Below the pieces are notes generated by a model that made no database searches, was not told the origin of the DNA, and worked only from the letters and a program-made list of their open reading frames with translations. From a virus: 29,029 bases of DNA. Position 1 is the first letter of the stretch; each line of letters starts with the position of its first letter. The stretch is taken from positions 1-29,029 of the IMG/VR virus record IMGVR_UViG_3300000115_000003; one strand, 5' to 3'. Position numbers and translations under genes: made by a program. Shown one piece after another: positions 6,803 to 15,188 of the stretch.

Positions 6803-7069
6803 ATGAAACAATTTATATACACATTTGGCTTTGAAGAAAACCTTAGACCTTATGTGTTTGGATGCAAAAATCACAAAGAGTTTTTAAAAAGACTTTTAGA
6901 CTCAACACCAATGGGTTTTATGTGCGACAATCACACAGAACTTATAGATAGATTAAAGTGGCTTTTTGTATCAAAAGACCAAAAAGTTAAGTCAGAAGAA
7001 CACCTTTTACAACTAATGACTGAAATAGGTGTATTAAAGATAAAGGAGGTTAGCAATGGGACTAACTAA
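6803..7069 (+). CDS. first gene of the early operon, unknown
   Basis: An 88-residue protein starting at ATG 6803, chosen because ggagg lies 5 bases upstream and because the predicted transcription start (near 6790) lies inside the longer reading frame. It is helical and soluble, with no motif I recognise. Being the first product of the strong early promoter it may be a takeover or regulatory protein. It overlaps the next gene by 14 bp. Confidence 0.7.
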   Translation: MKQFIYTFGFEENLRPYVFGCKNHKEFLKRLLDSTPMGFMCDNHTELIDRLKWLFVSKDQKVKSEEHLLQLMTEIGVLKIKEVSNGTN

Positions 7070-7520
7070 AATAAAAGATGAAACAAAGCTTTGTTCAATA
7101 GACAAAGTTATTGCAGGTGGCAAAGGTATAGAGGTTAATGGTATTGCTTATTGGTTTGCAAAAAGAACTGGTCAGACCTGTCAATATCCTGTTGGTCAAG
7201 TTGTAGAAATGAAATACACGCATTTAAAAAACGAGAAGAATGAAGATGTTTATATTCTACAAAGTTTAGACTTGGGCAACGAGCAGAAAGAAGATCAGTT
7301 AGATTCAATCTTTGATGATGATTTTAAAACTAAAGAAGATGTAAACAAAAAATACGTTAAAGAACCATCAGGAGGCACTACAATGACCACAGATGAAAAA
7401 ATAACTAATATGAACATTTTAAACAGAGCTGTAGACTGGGCTATTGCAACAGGCAACTTAGAAGATAAAGCTGTTTTAGAGCAATGCAAGGTTTACAAAG
7501 AAATGTTATTTAAGTTTTAA
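7056..7520 (+). CDS. possible ssDNA-binding (OB-fold-like) protein
   Basis: A 154-residue protein with a good SD (aaaggagg) upstream of ATG 7056. The first 75 residues are beta-rich with regular hydrophobic spacing (KVIAGGKGIEVNGIAYWF, then VGQVVEMKYTHL), which suits a small OB-like barrel. They are followed by an acidic patch DSIFDDDF (near 86-93) like those at the tails of single-strand-binding proteins. A short helical domain follows (about 110-154). Its place directly before the replication gene fits a DNA-binding role. No sequence signature proves it. Confidence 0.45.
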   Translation: MGLTKIKDETKLCSIDKVIAGGKGIEVNGIAYWFAKRTGQTCQYPVGQVVEMKYTHLKNEKNEDVYILQSLDLGNEQKEDQLDSIFDDDFKTKEDVNKKYVKEPSGGTTMTTDEKITNMNILNRAVDWAIATGNLEDKAVLEQCKVYKEMLFKF

Positions 7521-7535
7521 ATAGTATATAATTTT

Positions 7536-7613
7536 GAGAGAGGGGAATGTTGACCTCCACACTCATCGAAACTCCTTGTTTCATGTTCCCCTCCTCTCTA
7601 CAATAAGGAGAGG
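7536..7613 (+). promoter_or_regulatory. structured leader with mutually exclusive stems before the replication gene
   Basis: Stem A pairs 7536-7547 with 7586-7598 (12 pairs, one bulged C, and three more inner pairs possible). Its loop holds a hairpin, GAAAC 7568-7572 with GTTTC 7578-7582. Stem B pairs 7593-7598 with 7608-7613 and hides the SD (ggagagg) of the gene at 7618. Both stems need bases 7593-7598, so they cannot form together. This is the layout of a translational switch or attenuator. There is no poly-U tract after either stem. Confidence 0.5.
7547..7606 (+). CDS. 19-codon leader peptide candidate
   Basis: ATG 7547 opens a 19-codon frame ending at TAA 7604-7606, just before the SD of the replication gene. 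A GAGAG/GAGG purine tract precedes it, though slightly close. The frame runs through both strands of stem A, so a ribosome translating it would open stem A and end at the base of stem B. Coding is not proven; a chance frame of this length is common in AT-rich DNA. Confidence 0.25.
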   Translation: MLTSTLIETPCFMFPSSLQ

Positions 7614-7617
7614 TTTA

Positions 7618-8457
7618 ATGGAAAACCCAACATATTATGCAATTCTTCCTGCTGTTGTGAGGTACGACAGGGAACTAACAGACAAAGCAAAACTACTATA
7701 TGCAGAGATATCTGTGTTAACAAATAAGACAGGACAATGCTGGGCAGGTAATCAGTATTTTGCCTCGCTATACAATGTAACTTCTAGAACAATAACTAGA
7801 CTAATTAACGAGCTTGTTGATAAAGGCTACTTGTATCGTAAGTTTGAATATAAAGGTAAAGAGGTTTCTAGAAGGATATTGTCTGTAATACCCTTAGAGG
7901 TGGTGACAAAAATGTCAGTACCCCTACCGACAAAAATGTCTATACCCCCTGACAAAAATGTCGCAGATAATACTACAAGTGTTAATAATACAAGAAAAGA
8001 AATATATATTAGAGATAATAATGATTTTGGTAGATTTTGGGATAAGTTATTAGGAAGAAGATTAGGAAAGAACGATGCTTTAAAGGCTTATGTAAAGATT
8101 GATACAGAGCTTACAGCAGAAGAACTAGCAGAAAAATTTAATCGCTTATTACAGGTAAGGGAAGAAAAATATGTTCCTTATCCTCAAAAATGGTTAAAGA
8201 ATGAGGGTTGGAACGAAGAAATCACTATAGGCGAAAGGAGGGCTGATTTTCATCATGATGCACCCGATGTACAGATTAGAAACCAAGAAACAAGTTTGGA
8301 GCAAAACGAAAACAAAGTCACAAATGCACCAGATGCTAACGCAAGTCAAGAAGAGCTGTGTGAGCATTATATCAACGAATACGACAAAGCAGGTAATACC
8401 AAGATGGCTAACTACTATAGAGATTTGCTAAAGAACTTGCAAGAACAACAAGAATAA
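7618..8457 (+). CDS. replication initiator / helicase-loader-like protein (lambda O type)
   Basis: A 279-residue protein from ATG 7618, chosen because aaggagagg ends 4 bases upstream; the longer TTG frame from 7534 runs through the leader and is rejected. Residues 1-100 form a winged HTH of the phage replication type (ILPAVVRYDRELTDKAKLLYAEI, then an NVTSRTITRLINELVDKGYL recognition helix). A linker with MSVP-like repeats follows, then residues near 138-205 (FGRFWDKLLGRRLGKNDALKAY ... YPQKWLKNEGWNEE) match the C-terminal module of O/DnaD-like phage replication proteins. It probably binds the origin and recruits host helicase, as no phage replicase is visible. Confidence 0.75.
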   Translation: MENPTYYAILPAVVRYDRELTDKAKLLYAEISVLTNKTGQCWAGNQYFASLYNVTSRTITRLINELVDKGYLYRKFEYKGKEVSRRILSVIPLEVVTKMSVPLPTKMSIPPDKNVADNTTSVNNTRKEIYIRDNNDFGRFWDKLLGRRLGKNDALKAYVKIDTELTAEELAEKFNRLLQVREEKYVPYPQKWLKNEGWNEEITIGERRADFHHDAPDVQIRNQETSLEQNENKVTNAPDANASQEELCEHYINEYDKAGNTKMANYYRDLLKNLQEQQE

Positions 8458-8476
8458 AATATAATGAGGAGTAACC

Positions 8477-8701
8477 ATGACAACAGATGAGCTACAAGAT
8501 AGTCTTCTAAAGGATAAAGAATTAGAAATAATTGTATTAAGGGATGCCCTATACAACCTAAAACTTTGGTTTAGAGACGAAAGATACAGACCACACTATG
8601 CAAAAATTATGCAGGAGTTACTGGACAAATACGAGCAAAAAGAAACAGAAATGTTAATGAAGAAGAACCTTATAGGAGGACAGAATGATGAGCTTGGTTG
8701 A
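8477..8701 (+). CDS. small helical protein of the replication operon
   Basis: A 74-residue, highly charged protein, almost wholly helical by eye (Leu/Glu/Lys heptads over residues 5-35). It has a clear SD (tgaggag) before ATG 8477 and overlaps the next start by 17 bp. No recognised domain. It may be an accessory factor of the replication protein upstream or a partner of the zinc-binding protein downstream; both are guesses from context. Confidence 0.6.
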   Translation: MTTDELQDSLLKDKELEIIVLRDALYNLKLWFRDERYRPHYAKIMQELLDKYEQKETEMLMKKNLIGGQNDELG

Positions 8702-9185
8702 TGTAAACGCTATGGAACAAATAGTAAACAAACTAGCAAATATTAACGTAACAATATTACGAGGCAGATTAGAAAGAGGTGGCATACTAAAAACAATTAA
8801 GAGCAAAAAACTATACATAGGATATGATTCTTACGTTAGCAGTTGGGCAGAGTTTCTTGATACAATTAATCTAAACAGAGAAACAGCTAGACAAGACATG
8901 GAAGTGTACGATGCTTTTTCACATTTTTTAATGCACAGAATTGATTTGTTAGAAAGCTGTAGCTATGAACGACTTGTAAGACTTTTGCCAATAGTTAGAA
9001 AAGCTCCAGACACTAAAGACGAATTATTAGAAATGACAGCCAGAACACGAAGAGTTGATTTTGACAACAACTTAAAAGAACTTAAAGGGCATACTGCAAC
9101 AGACTCATGTGAAAACTGTATGGAAGAAGTAATAGTTTTGCACAAATGTAAATGTTGTGGCTTGACAGTAAAAAGAGATGAATAA
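8685..9185 (+). CDS. helical DNA-binding-like protein with C-terminal zinc ribbon
   Basis: A 166-residue protein, SD aggagg 7 bases before ATG 8685. Residues 30-75 (KKLYIGYDSYVSSWAEFLDT, then NRETARQDMEVY) resemble HTH segments in phage proteins that precede recombination or ParB-like genes. The C-terminus carries C-E-N-C ... H-K-C-K-C-C (near residues 143-159), a likely zinc-binding ribbon. It sits between the replication gene and the HNH nuclease gene, with its stop overlapping the nearby ATG at 9178. A nucleic acid-binding role is likely; nothing more precise can be read. Confidence 0.6.
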   Translation: MMSLVDVNAMEQIVNKLANINVTILRGRLERGGILKTIKSKKLYIGYDSYVSSWAEFLDTINLNRETARQDMEVYDAFSHFLMHRIDLLESCSYERLVRLLPIVRKAPDTKDELLEMTARTRRVDFDNNLKELKGHTATDSCENCMEEVIVLHKCKCCGLTVKRDE

Positions 9186-9207
9186 ATCTTGGACTAGAGG
9201 ATTTGAA

Positions 9208-9510
9208 ATGAACAATAAATTAATTGAAGAGTGCTCTTTAGAATACATAGATTTTATAAGAGAGAAAGCTTGTTGTGTTTCAGGCAACTCTGTAGCTGAT
9301 CCTCATCATCTTCATGCAGTAGGTATGGGACAAAATAGAAAAAATCCAAGTGCTAAACACTTTACTTGCATACCCTTGTCTAGAGAAATGCACACAGAGT
9401 TACACAAAATTGGGACACAAGCATTTGAAATAAAATACAATATTAGTTTGTGGCAAGAAGCTTACTATTTGTTTATTAGTTTTTTAGTTTTAAAGGAGAT
9501 AATTGAATGA
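9208..9510 (+). CDS. HNH-type nuclease (phage recombination endonuclease-like)
   Basis: A 100-residue protein. ATG 9208 is preferred because agagg lies 7 bases upstream; ATG 9178 would add ten residues and has only a poor SD. The core runs ACCVSG, then DPHHLHAVGMG, then CIPLSREMHTELHKIG, and ends FEIKYNISLWQ. Order and spacing (D-P-H-H, then R-x-x-H-x-x-x-H) match the compact HNH nucleases of phage recombination modules (DUF968/Ref-like), where the histidines bind metal and attack DNA. A role in processing replication or recombination branches fits its place. It overlaps the ParB-like gene by 4 bp. Confidence 0.7.
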   Translation: MNNKLIEECSLEYIDFIREKACCVSGNSVADPHHLHAVGMGQNRKNPSAKHFTCIPLSREMHTELHKIGTQAFEIKYNISLWQEAYYLFISFLVLKEIIE

Positions 9511-10076
9511 GCAAAATCCAAGAGATTGAAGTAGCCAAAATAAAACCATACAATAACAACCCAAGAAGAAATCAACCAGTTGACTTAGTAGCAAAAAGCA
9601 TCAAAGAGTTTGGATTTAATTCACCAATCATAGTAGATAAAGAAAACGTAGTTATAGCAGGACACACTAGACTTAAAGCCGCAGTAAAACTGAAGCTTAA
9701 AAAAGTCCCGTGTATTGTAGCTAACTTGTCCCCTGAGAAAGCTAAGGCTTATAGAATATTAGACAATAAAACTAGCGAACTAGCTGAGTGGGACAACTTC
9801 TTGCTAGACGTAGAAATTAAAGAAATAGAAGAGCTTGGGTTTGATACATCAGATTGGGGTTTAGAGTTTACTGAAGAAGAAGAGCCTGAGTTAGAAGTTA
9901 TTGATACAGACACTCAACAAAACATAGAAAAATATAAACAATTAGTTTTCTTATACGAAGATGCAAACAAATATGCTGTGCATTGGAAAGTTGTACAAGC
10001 AATAAAATATGATTTTGGATTTGATACTGACGACCAAATAATAGAATATCTCTTGTCGCTACATAAAAAGAAATGA
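9507..10076 (+). CDS. ParB-like (ParB/sulfiredoxin fold) nuclease-domain protein
   Basis: A 189-residue protein with the ParB N-terminal domain: I-x-P-Y-N-N-N-P-R near residues 12-20, the nucleotide-binding box GHTRLKAA at 52-59, and R-I-L-D-N-K near 83-88. Phage proteins of this build are often fused to an adenine methyltransferase; here the methyltransferase part is absent and an acidic linker leads to a short helical tail. Such domains bind CTP or act as nucleases or DNA-modification partners. It lacks the HTH of true partition ParB. It overlaps the nuclease gene upstream by ATGA and the glycosyltransferase downstream by ATGA. Confidence 0.82.
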   Translation: MSKIQEIEVAKIKPYNNNPRRNQPVDLVAKSIKEFGFNSPIIVDKENVVIAGHTRLKAAVKLKLKKVPCIVANLSPEKAKAYRILDNKTSELAEWDNFLLDVEIKEIEELGFDTSDWGLEFTEEEEPELEVIDTDTQQNIEKYKQLVFLYEDANKYAVHWKVVQAIKYDFGFDTDDQIIEYLLSLHKKK

Positions 10077-11437
10077 TTATCTTAGTAAATCCAATGTGGT
10101 CTGTAGAACATTTGAATAAAGATTCAAACTACGTTCACATTAAAAAAGTTATTGAAAGGTACACACAAATGTACCCAAACACCTATTTTATAATACCCTT
10201 TCCAGTTAAAAACTTTAAATATCATGAAGATGGTTTCTTTGAAAATATGAATGTTTTAAGAGTTCCTTACATAATTCCATTGTCTAAAAAAATAAACAAT
10301 ATAACTTTTGATGGAGCTTTCTTTAATAATATTGTAGAAAAATACGGGGTGCATACAATCTACAATCAAATACCAGAGGTTACAGGACAACTTAAATGTT
10401 TAGACACGCATTTCACATCTAATTTAAACGTAGTAAACCAACATCACTACATATATCACGACAGTCTTCCTTATCCTCTTAAAAATCAAATGCAATATGT
10501 TTATTGGCAAATCATTGGTGATGCACTTGCAGATGTAAATATTTTTAATTCACAATATACAAAGCTTATGGTAGAGGACAATATACAAAAATATATGCCT
10601 GAGTTTGGTAGCAAAATTGCAGAGAACTCTGTAGTTATACCATTTGGACTTTGGAACAAATCAAGCATAGTCAAAAACAAAAAGTTTGATAAATTTACGT
10701 TTGTTTATAATCACAGGCTACAACAGTACAAAAACTGGGAAACTACCTTTGATGTATTTGACGAGCTGCAAAAAACATACGACTTCGATGTAGCTCTTTG
10801 TCCAGTTGGACCAGTTAACATAGCACAAGTTAATAGTAGACCTTATACAAGAGTTTTTGAATGTAAGAATCAAAACGAATACTATGATGTATTAAGCAAA
10901 TGCCATGCTAATACGTTTAATTCGCAATATGAAACATTTTGTATATCAATTTTTGAAAGCATGATGCTAGGTTTAGCTACAATAGTTCCTAATTCAACAA
11001 CAATGCCAGAGCTACTAGGTCATAGAAATCCACAACTGTTTAATAGTAAAAAAGAACAATTAGAAAAACTCACAAGTCTTTTAAAAGACAATGCAAAAGC
11101 AGAAGTGTTTGGTTTGCAAAATCAAAAACAAGCTAAGAAGTTTAACGTAGACAATTATTGTAAGTCTTTACACAAAATCTTTACTGAACAGCTAACTAAA
11201 ATAAATAGACATGAAACACTTAAAGATAAGAACAAAGATAAGTTGCAAAAATATTTGGATAAACACAGTAAAATCTCGGTTCATGATATGAAAAAAATTA
11301 GAAGATTTATTAATTTATCTAATCAATCAGTACCAAATCACAGGCTTGTTAACATAATGTATCATGCAGGTTATGATCAAGTTATAGAAAACAATGAAGC
11401 TTATTTTGTAAAGATAGTTGACAAACCCCCGAAATGA
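10073..11437 (+). CDS. GT-B fold glycosyltransferase (GT4-like)
   Basis: A 454-residue soluble enzyme. The C-terminal Rossmann half shows FVYNHRLQQYKNWETTFDVF near residue 205-225 and the donor-binding segment ETFCISIFESMMLGLATIVP near 290-310, where E-x-F-x-x-x-x-x-E is the GT4 sugar-nucleotide signature. Residues 365-450 form a Lys-rich helical tail. It is embedded by ATGA overlap in the early operon next to ParB, so it may act on DNA (as T4-type glucosyltransferases do) or on host surface sugars. Substrate unknown. A second enzyme with the same fold is the N-terminal part of the 19757 gene. Confidence 0.75.
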   Translation: MIILVNPMWSVEHLNKDSNYVHIKKVIERYTQMYPNTYFIIPFPVKNFKYHEDGFFENMNVLRVPYIIPLSKKINNITFDGAFFNNIVEKYGVHTIYNQIPEVTGQLKCLDTHFTSNLNVVNQHHYIYHDSLPYPLKNQMQYVYWQIIGDALADVNIFNSQYTKLMVEDNIQKYMPEFGSKIAENSVVIPFGLWNKSSIVKNKKFDKFTFVYNHRLQQYKNWETTFDVFDELQKTYDFDVALCPVGPVNIAQVNSRPYTRVFECKNQNEYYDVLSKCHANTFNSQYETFCISIFESMMLGLATIVPNSTTMPELLGHRNPQLFNSKKEQLEKLTSLLKDNAKAEVFGLQNQKQAKKFNVDNYCKSLHKIFTEQLTKINRHETLKDKNKDKLQKYLDKHSKISVHDMKKIRRFINLSNQSVPNHRLVNIMYHAGYDQVIENNEAYFVKIVDKPPK

Positions 11438-11448
11438 TTGATTATTAT
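11418..11448 (+). promoter_or_regulatory. possible promoter, near-leaderless start of terminase
   Basis: TTGACA at 11418-11423 and TATTAT at 11443-11448 lie 19 bases apart, a long spacer, with the ATG of the terminase small subunit 5 bases after. No SD is visible before that ATG. The arrangement resembles that at 26065-26100. Weak evidence alone. Confidence 0.3.
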
Positions 11449-11453
11449 ATAGT

Positions 11454-11819
11454 ATGAAGGTAAGCAACTCAATATTAGAAGAGTTAATTGTCAAGCATAA
11501 AGGCTTTGTTACTCAAATTTGTAAGGCTGCAGGCATATCTAGACAAACTTTCTACAATAGAATTGAAAAAAATGACAAGCTAAAAGCTAAACTTGATGCT
11601 AGTAGAGAAGAAATTATAGATTTTGCTGAATCTAAACTATTAGAACTTATAAGAGAAAAACACTACCCAAGCATAAGATTTTATTTAGAAACACAAGGTA
11701 AAAGCAAAGGTTATGTTGTTAGACAAGAAGTCGAGCAAAACACTACAGTTAAAAGTATCTTGGAAGTTCCAGAGTTAGAAGCCTATGAGCCAACAATCGA
11801 TGACATCAGAGAACACTAA
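11454..11819 (+). CDS. terS: terminase small subunit
   Basis: A 121-residue protein with an N-terminal HTH (residues 14-36: KHKGFVTQICKAAGISRQTF, then Y-N-R-I). A long helical, charged oligomerisation region follows with ESKLLELIREKHYPSIRFYL, the usual 'L-I-x-x-x-x-x-x-A/S-I-x-F-x-L' of phage small terminases. It would recognise the packaging site and bring the concatemer to the large subunit. It is directly upstream of, and overlaps by 35 bp, the large subunit gene, which confirms the call. No SD precedes the ATG. Confidence 0.88.
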   Translation: MKVSNSILEELIVKHKGFVTQICKAAGISRQTFYNRIEKNDKLKAKLDASREEIIDFAESKLLELIREKHYPSIRFYLETQGKSKGYVVRQEVEQNTTVKSILEVPELEAYEPTIDDIREH

Positions 11820-13155
11820 TTCTATATGGCGGCCTACTAAAAAACAATTAGAATTTTTAAAGGCTGGTAGCATATTTGAAGTAGCCTATTTAGGTGGTGC
11901 AGGTAGTGGTAAGTCTTCTGTTTTACTAATTGATGCCTGTAGACAAATGAACTATCCCGATGCTAAAGCAGTTGTGTTTCGTAGGACAACCAGAGAGCTA
12001 AGACAGCTACTAGACTACTCACAACAAATATATCCAAGACTAGGAGCTAAATGGAACGAGCATAAATCTAAGTGGCAATTTCCTAGTGGTGGTCAAATCT
12101 TCTTTAGTCACATGGAAACTGCTGCAGATAAATATCAGCATGATGGACAAGAATATTCTGCTGGTGTCTTTTTTGATGAGATAACTTCCTTTGAACAAGA
12201 GCAATATACCTATCTACATTCTCGTTGTCGTTCAACTAATCCAAAATTAATACCTAGAGTTCGTTGCACAGGAACACCTGTTGGCAGACATATAGACTGG
12301 GTTAGAAAATATTTTGTTGAACCTGGACCATATAAAATTTACAAAGATCCAAACACTAAATTGTCAAGATTGTATATACCTGCAACACTTGATGACAATC
12401 CATACCTAGCACAAAACGATAAAAATTATGAAGGCAGACTAAAAATGCAAGGCGAAAAAGTTTATGCTGCTTTGCGATATGGTGACTGGACAAAAATAGA
12501 AGGTGTATGTTTTTCTGAAATGGACGAAAGAAAACATTTGATACCTACATACAGACCTCAACCAAACGATGTAATTATTAGAGGTTTTGACTATGGGTTT
12601 TCTGCTCCTTTTGCAACTGTGTGGATTGCTTTTACTGGTGAAAAGAAAATGATAGTGTTTGCAGAATACGTTGGAACTAAAGATGGTACAAATAAAGGCT
12701 TACAATTACCTGCTAACGAAGTAGCTAGAAATATCAAAGACATGGAAAAAGCTTTTGGTTTTGTTTCTACTTACTGTCCTAGTGATCCTTCGATGTGGTC
12801 AAGAACCAATGCAGGAGAAAGCCTAGCAGAAATTTTTGAAATGGAAGGTTTGTCTATGCACAGAGCTAACAATGATAGAATTTATGGCTCACAACAAATA
12901 CACATGAGGTTTGCTAAATCAATGTTTGATGCAGAACCAAGCTTGTTTATAACTGAAGATTGCCCTATAACTTGGAAAGCTATGCAACAAATACAGGTAG
13001 ACAAACGTAATATAGAAACTTATGACACCAAAGGTTTTGATCATCCAGTTGATGCTTTAAGGTATGGTGTTGTAGAAATACCAATAGAACAAGGATATGA
13101 CACAAGTCCTCCAGAAGTTTTTGGTGACAGAATAAGTGGCACAGAAGTGTTTTAA
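11785..13155 (+). CDS. terL: terminase large subunit (packaging ATPase-nuclease)
   Basis: A 456-residue protein. The ATPase part has Walker A GGAGSGKS at residues 37-44, an arginine-rich VVFRRTTRELRQLL strand-helix after it and Walker B GVFFDE ending at Asp131-Glu132. The nuclease part has FDYG (Asp269), PSDPS (about Asp334) and FDHPVDALRY (about Asp423), the three acidic residues of the RNase H-like fold. It cuts and pumps DNA into the prohead through the portal encoded next. The start may be ATG 11785 or ATG 11800; both lie within the small subunit gene. Confidence 0.95.
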   Translation: MSQQSMTSENTNSIWRPTKKQLEFLKAGSIFEVAYLGGAGSGKSSVLLIDACRQMNYPDAKAVVFRRTTRELRQLLDYSQQIYPRLGAKWNEHKSKWQFPSGGQIFFSHMETAADKYQHDGQEYSAGVFFDEITSFEQEQYTYLHSRCRSTNPKLIPRVRCTGTPVGRHIDWVRKYFVEPGPYKIYKDPNTKLSRLYIPATLDDNPYLAQNDKNYEGRLKMQGEKVYAALRYGDWTKIEGVCFSEMDERKHLIPTYRPQPNDVIIRGFDYGFSAPFATVWIAFTGEKKMIVFAEYVGTKDGTNKGLQLPANEVARNIKDMEKAFGFVSTYCPSDPSMWSRTNAGESLAEIFEMEGLSMHRANNDRIYGSQQIHMRFAKSMFDAEPSLFITEDCPITWKAMQQIQVDKRNIETYDTKGFDHPVDALRYGVVEIPIEQGYDTSPPEVFGDRISGTEVF

Positions 13156-13196
13156 TCCTTTACATTTGGCAATTACTCACTTAAAATTACAAGAAC

Positions 13197-15188
13197 ATGG
13201 CTTCAATTTTTGACTTACAAAAGATATTTGTTAAAGAAACACCAGTTGAAAAGCCCGTTATGAACGAGCTTGCCGCAACTGATTCTAATTTATATACTAA
13301 ATTTAATATTTTACCATACAATCCTGATACTCTAGTGTCTAGAAAAGGGTTACAAATATACGATAAAATGCGACTAGATGACATGGTTAAAGCTAGTCTA
13401 ACTCTTAAAAAGTTTGCTACACTTGCACCTAACTATAAGATTTTACCTGCCGATGGTAGCGATAAAGCCGTACAAATCGCAAACTTTGTTGCTTATACAA
13501 TAGACAATATGGAAGGCTCAATGAATGATGCCTTGTTTCAAATATTAACAGCACTTGATTATGGTTTTTCTGTTACAGAAATTAATTATGAACAATATGA
13601 CATGGGTGAACACTCAGGTAAAATTGGAATTAAAAATTTAAAAACTAAACAACCTCGCTATTATAGTTTTGCAGTCGATAAATATTCAAATTTGTTAGAT
13701 AAAGGACTGGCATACAACATTAATGGTGAGCAAAAAAGGTTGCCTACAAATAAATTCTTGATATTTAGCTATCAAAAAGAATTTGGCAATCATTATGGTA
13801 CAGCAGATTTAAGACCTGCGTATCGTGGTTATTGGTCAAAAGATACAATAATCAAATTCTGGAATATCTATTTAGAAAGATTTGCTAACCCCACAGTAGT
13901 TGGTAAATATCGTTCTAATGATCCAAACTCAAAGACTAATCTGCGAAATATCTTAGATGGTTTAACAGCTAAGACTTCTATCACACACAGAATGGATGAG
14001 TTTGATATTAACTTCTTAGAGCCTAGCAGAAGTGCTACCCAAGACTTTAAAGAAGCAATAAACTATTATGACAAAACAATTGCTCGTAGTATTTTAATTC
14101 CAGACAGATTAGTTGCAGAAGGAGAAACTGGTGCATACAGTCAAGCTAAAGTGCATTTTGACGTTTTTCTTTTTGTTTTAGCTAAACTTAGACAAGATTT
14201 AGAAGAAGTTGTAATGAATGAGCAGCTAATCAAAAGATTAGTACAAATAAACTTCGGTAACGTAACTGAAATGCCTAAATTTAAATTCAATCCTATGACA
14301 GATGATCAAAAGTTTGCGTTAAATGAAATGTTTATTACAGCAGTTGAGAAAGGCGTTATTAGCCCAACTCTAGAAGATGAGAACTATATTAGAGAAAACT
14401 TACATTTTCCTGAAAAAGACAATGCTGAATTAACACCTAATGATACAATGCCTGTAGCAACGTCTGACGAGCCTGTTAAAGAAGAGCCTGTGGTAGAAGA
14501 AGAAGACAAAGAAGAAGTTACAGTAGAAGATGTAAAAGAAAACGCAATAGCAGACTTAAATTTTAGACCTACTGCTGGTATGAAAGCAGAAGCAATAAGA
14601 GGATTAGCTTGGAGGAAAGAGTTTAACAGAGGTGGTACACCAGTAGGTGTTGCTAGAGCTGGACAATTAAGGGCAATGGAAAACTTGTCACCTGACACAG
14701 TTAAAAGAATGTTCTCTTTCTTTAGTCGACACGAAGTTGACAAACGAGCACAAGGTTTTAGACCTGGAGAAAAAGGCTATCCAAGTGCAGGTAGAATTGC
14801 CTGGGCTTTATGGGGTGGCGATGCAGGGTTCTCTTGGTCAAGAAAAAAACGTAATCAAATAGAGGCAGAACAAAAAAACAATGTAGACAATATATCTGGT
14901 ACGCCTGTAGAAAAAGGGTTAAAAAAGAAAGTTGAGGATCACAATGAGAAATATGGCAATAGTAAAACAAAAAAAACTAATCTTCGTACACTAAACGTAG
15001 TGTTTAAAAGAGGTATTGGTGCATACAAAACTAATCCTGGCTCAGTCAGACCAAGCGTAACATCACCTGAACAATGGGCTTACGCTAGAGTCAATTCATA
15101 TTTATATGCTTTAAAAAATGGGAGATTTAGAGGTGGCAAACATGATACAGACCTATTCCCTAAAGGACATCCTTTAAGCTCAAAATGA
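13197..15188 (+). CDS. portal protein (Mu gp29/DUF935-like) with extra C-terminal domains
   Basis: A 663-residue protein. Residues 1-440 form a portal of the DUF935 type, with 'DxxVxAxLxxKK' (MVKASLTLKKFATLAP), 'ALDYGFSVTEINY' and 'LIPDRLVAEGETGAYSQAKVHFDVF' recognisable. After an acidic linker (about 425-450) come two further modules. Residues about 455-565 contain RMFSFFSRHEVDKRAQGFRPG and SAGRIAWALWGGDAG, and residues about 595-663 contain VVFKRGIGAYKTN and WAYARVNSYLYALKNGRFRG. These occur as separate domains in other phage head proteins (the last resembles DUF5824). The ring-forming portal would be DNA entry and exit; the job of the extras is unknown. Confidence 0.85.
   Translation: MASIFDLQKIFVKETPVEKPVMNELAATDSNLYTKFNILPYNPDTLVSRKGLQIYDKMRLDDMVKASLTLKKFATLAPNYKILPADGSDKAVQIANFVAYTIDNMEGSMNDALFQILTALDYGFSVTEINYEQYDMGEHSGKIGIKNLKTKQPRYYSFAVDKYSNLLDKGLAYNINGEQKRLPTNKFLIFSYQKEFGNHYGTADLRPAYRGYWSKDTIIKFWNIYLERFANPTVVGKYRSNDPNSKTNLRNILDGLTAKTSITHRMDEFDINFLEPSRSATQDFKEAINYYDKTIARSILIPDRLVAEGETGAYSQAKVHFDVFLFVLAKLRQDLEEVVMNEQLIKRLVQINFGNVTEMPKFKFNPMTDDQKFALNEMFITAVEKGVISPTLEDENYIRENLHFPEKDNAELTPNDTMPVATSDEPVKEEPVVEEEDKEEVTVEDVKENAIADLNFRPTAGMKAEAIRGLAWRKEFNRGGTPVGVARAGQLRAMENLSPDTVKRMFSFFSRHEVDKRAQGFRPGEKGYPSAGRIAWALWGGDAGFSWSRKKRNQIEAEQKNNVDNISGTPVEKGLKKKVEDHNEKYGNSKTKKTNLRTLNVVFKRGIGAYKTNPGSVRPSVTSPEQWAYARVNSYLYALKNGRFRGGKHDTDLFPKGHPLSSK

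Noticed and set aside
7534-7617. N-terminal extension of the replication protein from TTG 7534
   Set aside because: It runs through the structured leader and has no SD; ATG 7618 has a strong SD and the family's usual N-terminus.
10073-11437. The early glycosyltransferase as a true T4 beta-glucosyltransferase
   Set aside because: Only the generic GT4-type E-x-F-x-x-x-x-x-E pattern is visible; nothing specific to DNA glucosyltransferases, so the substrate is left open.
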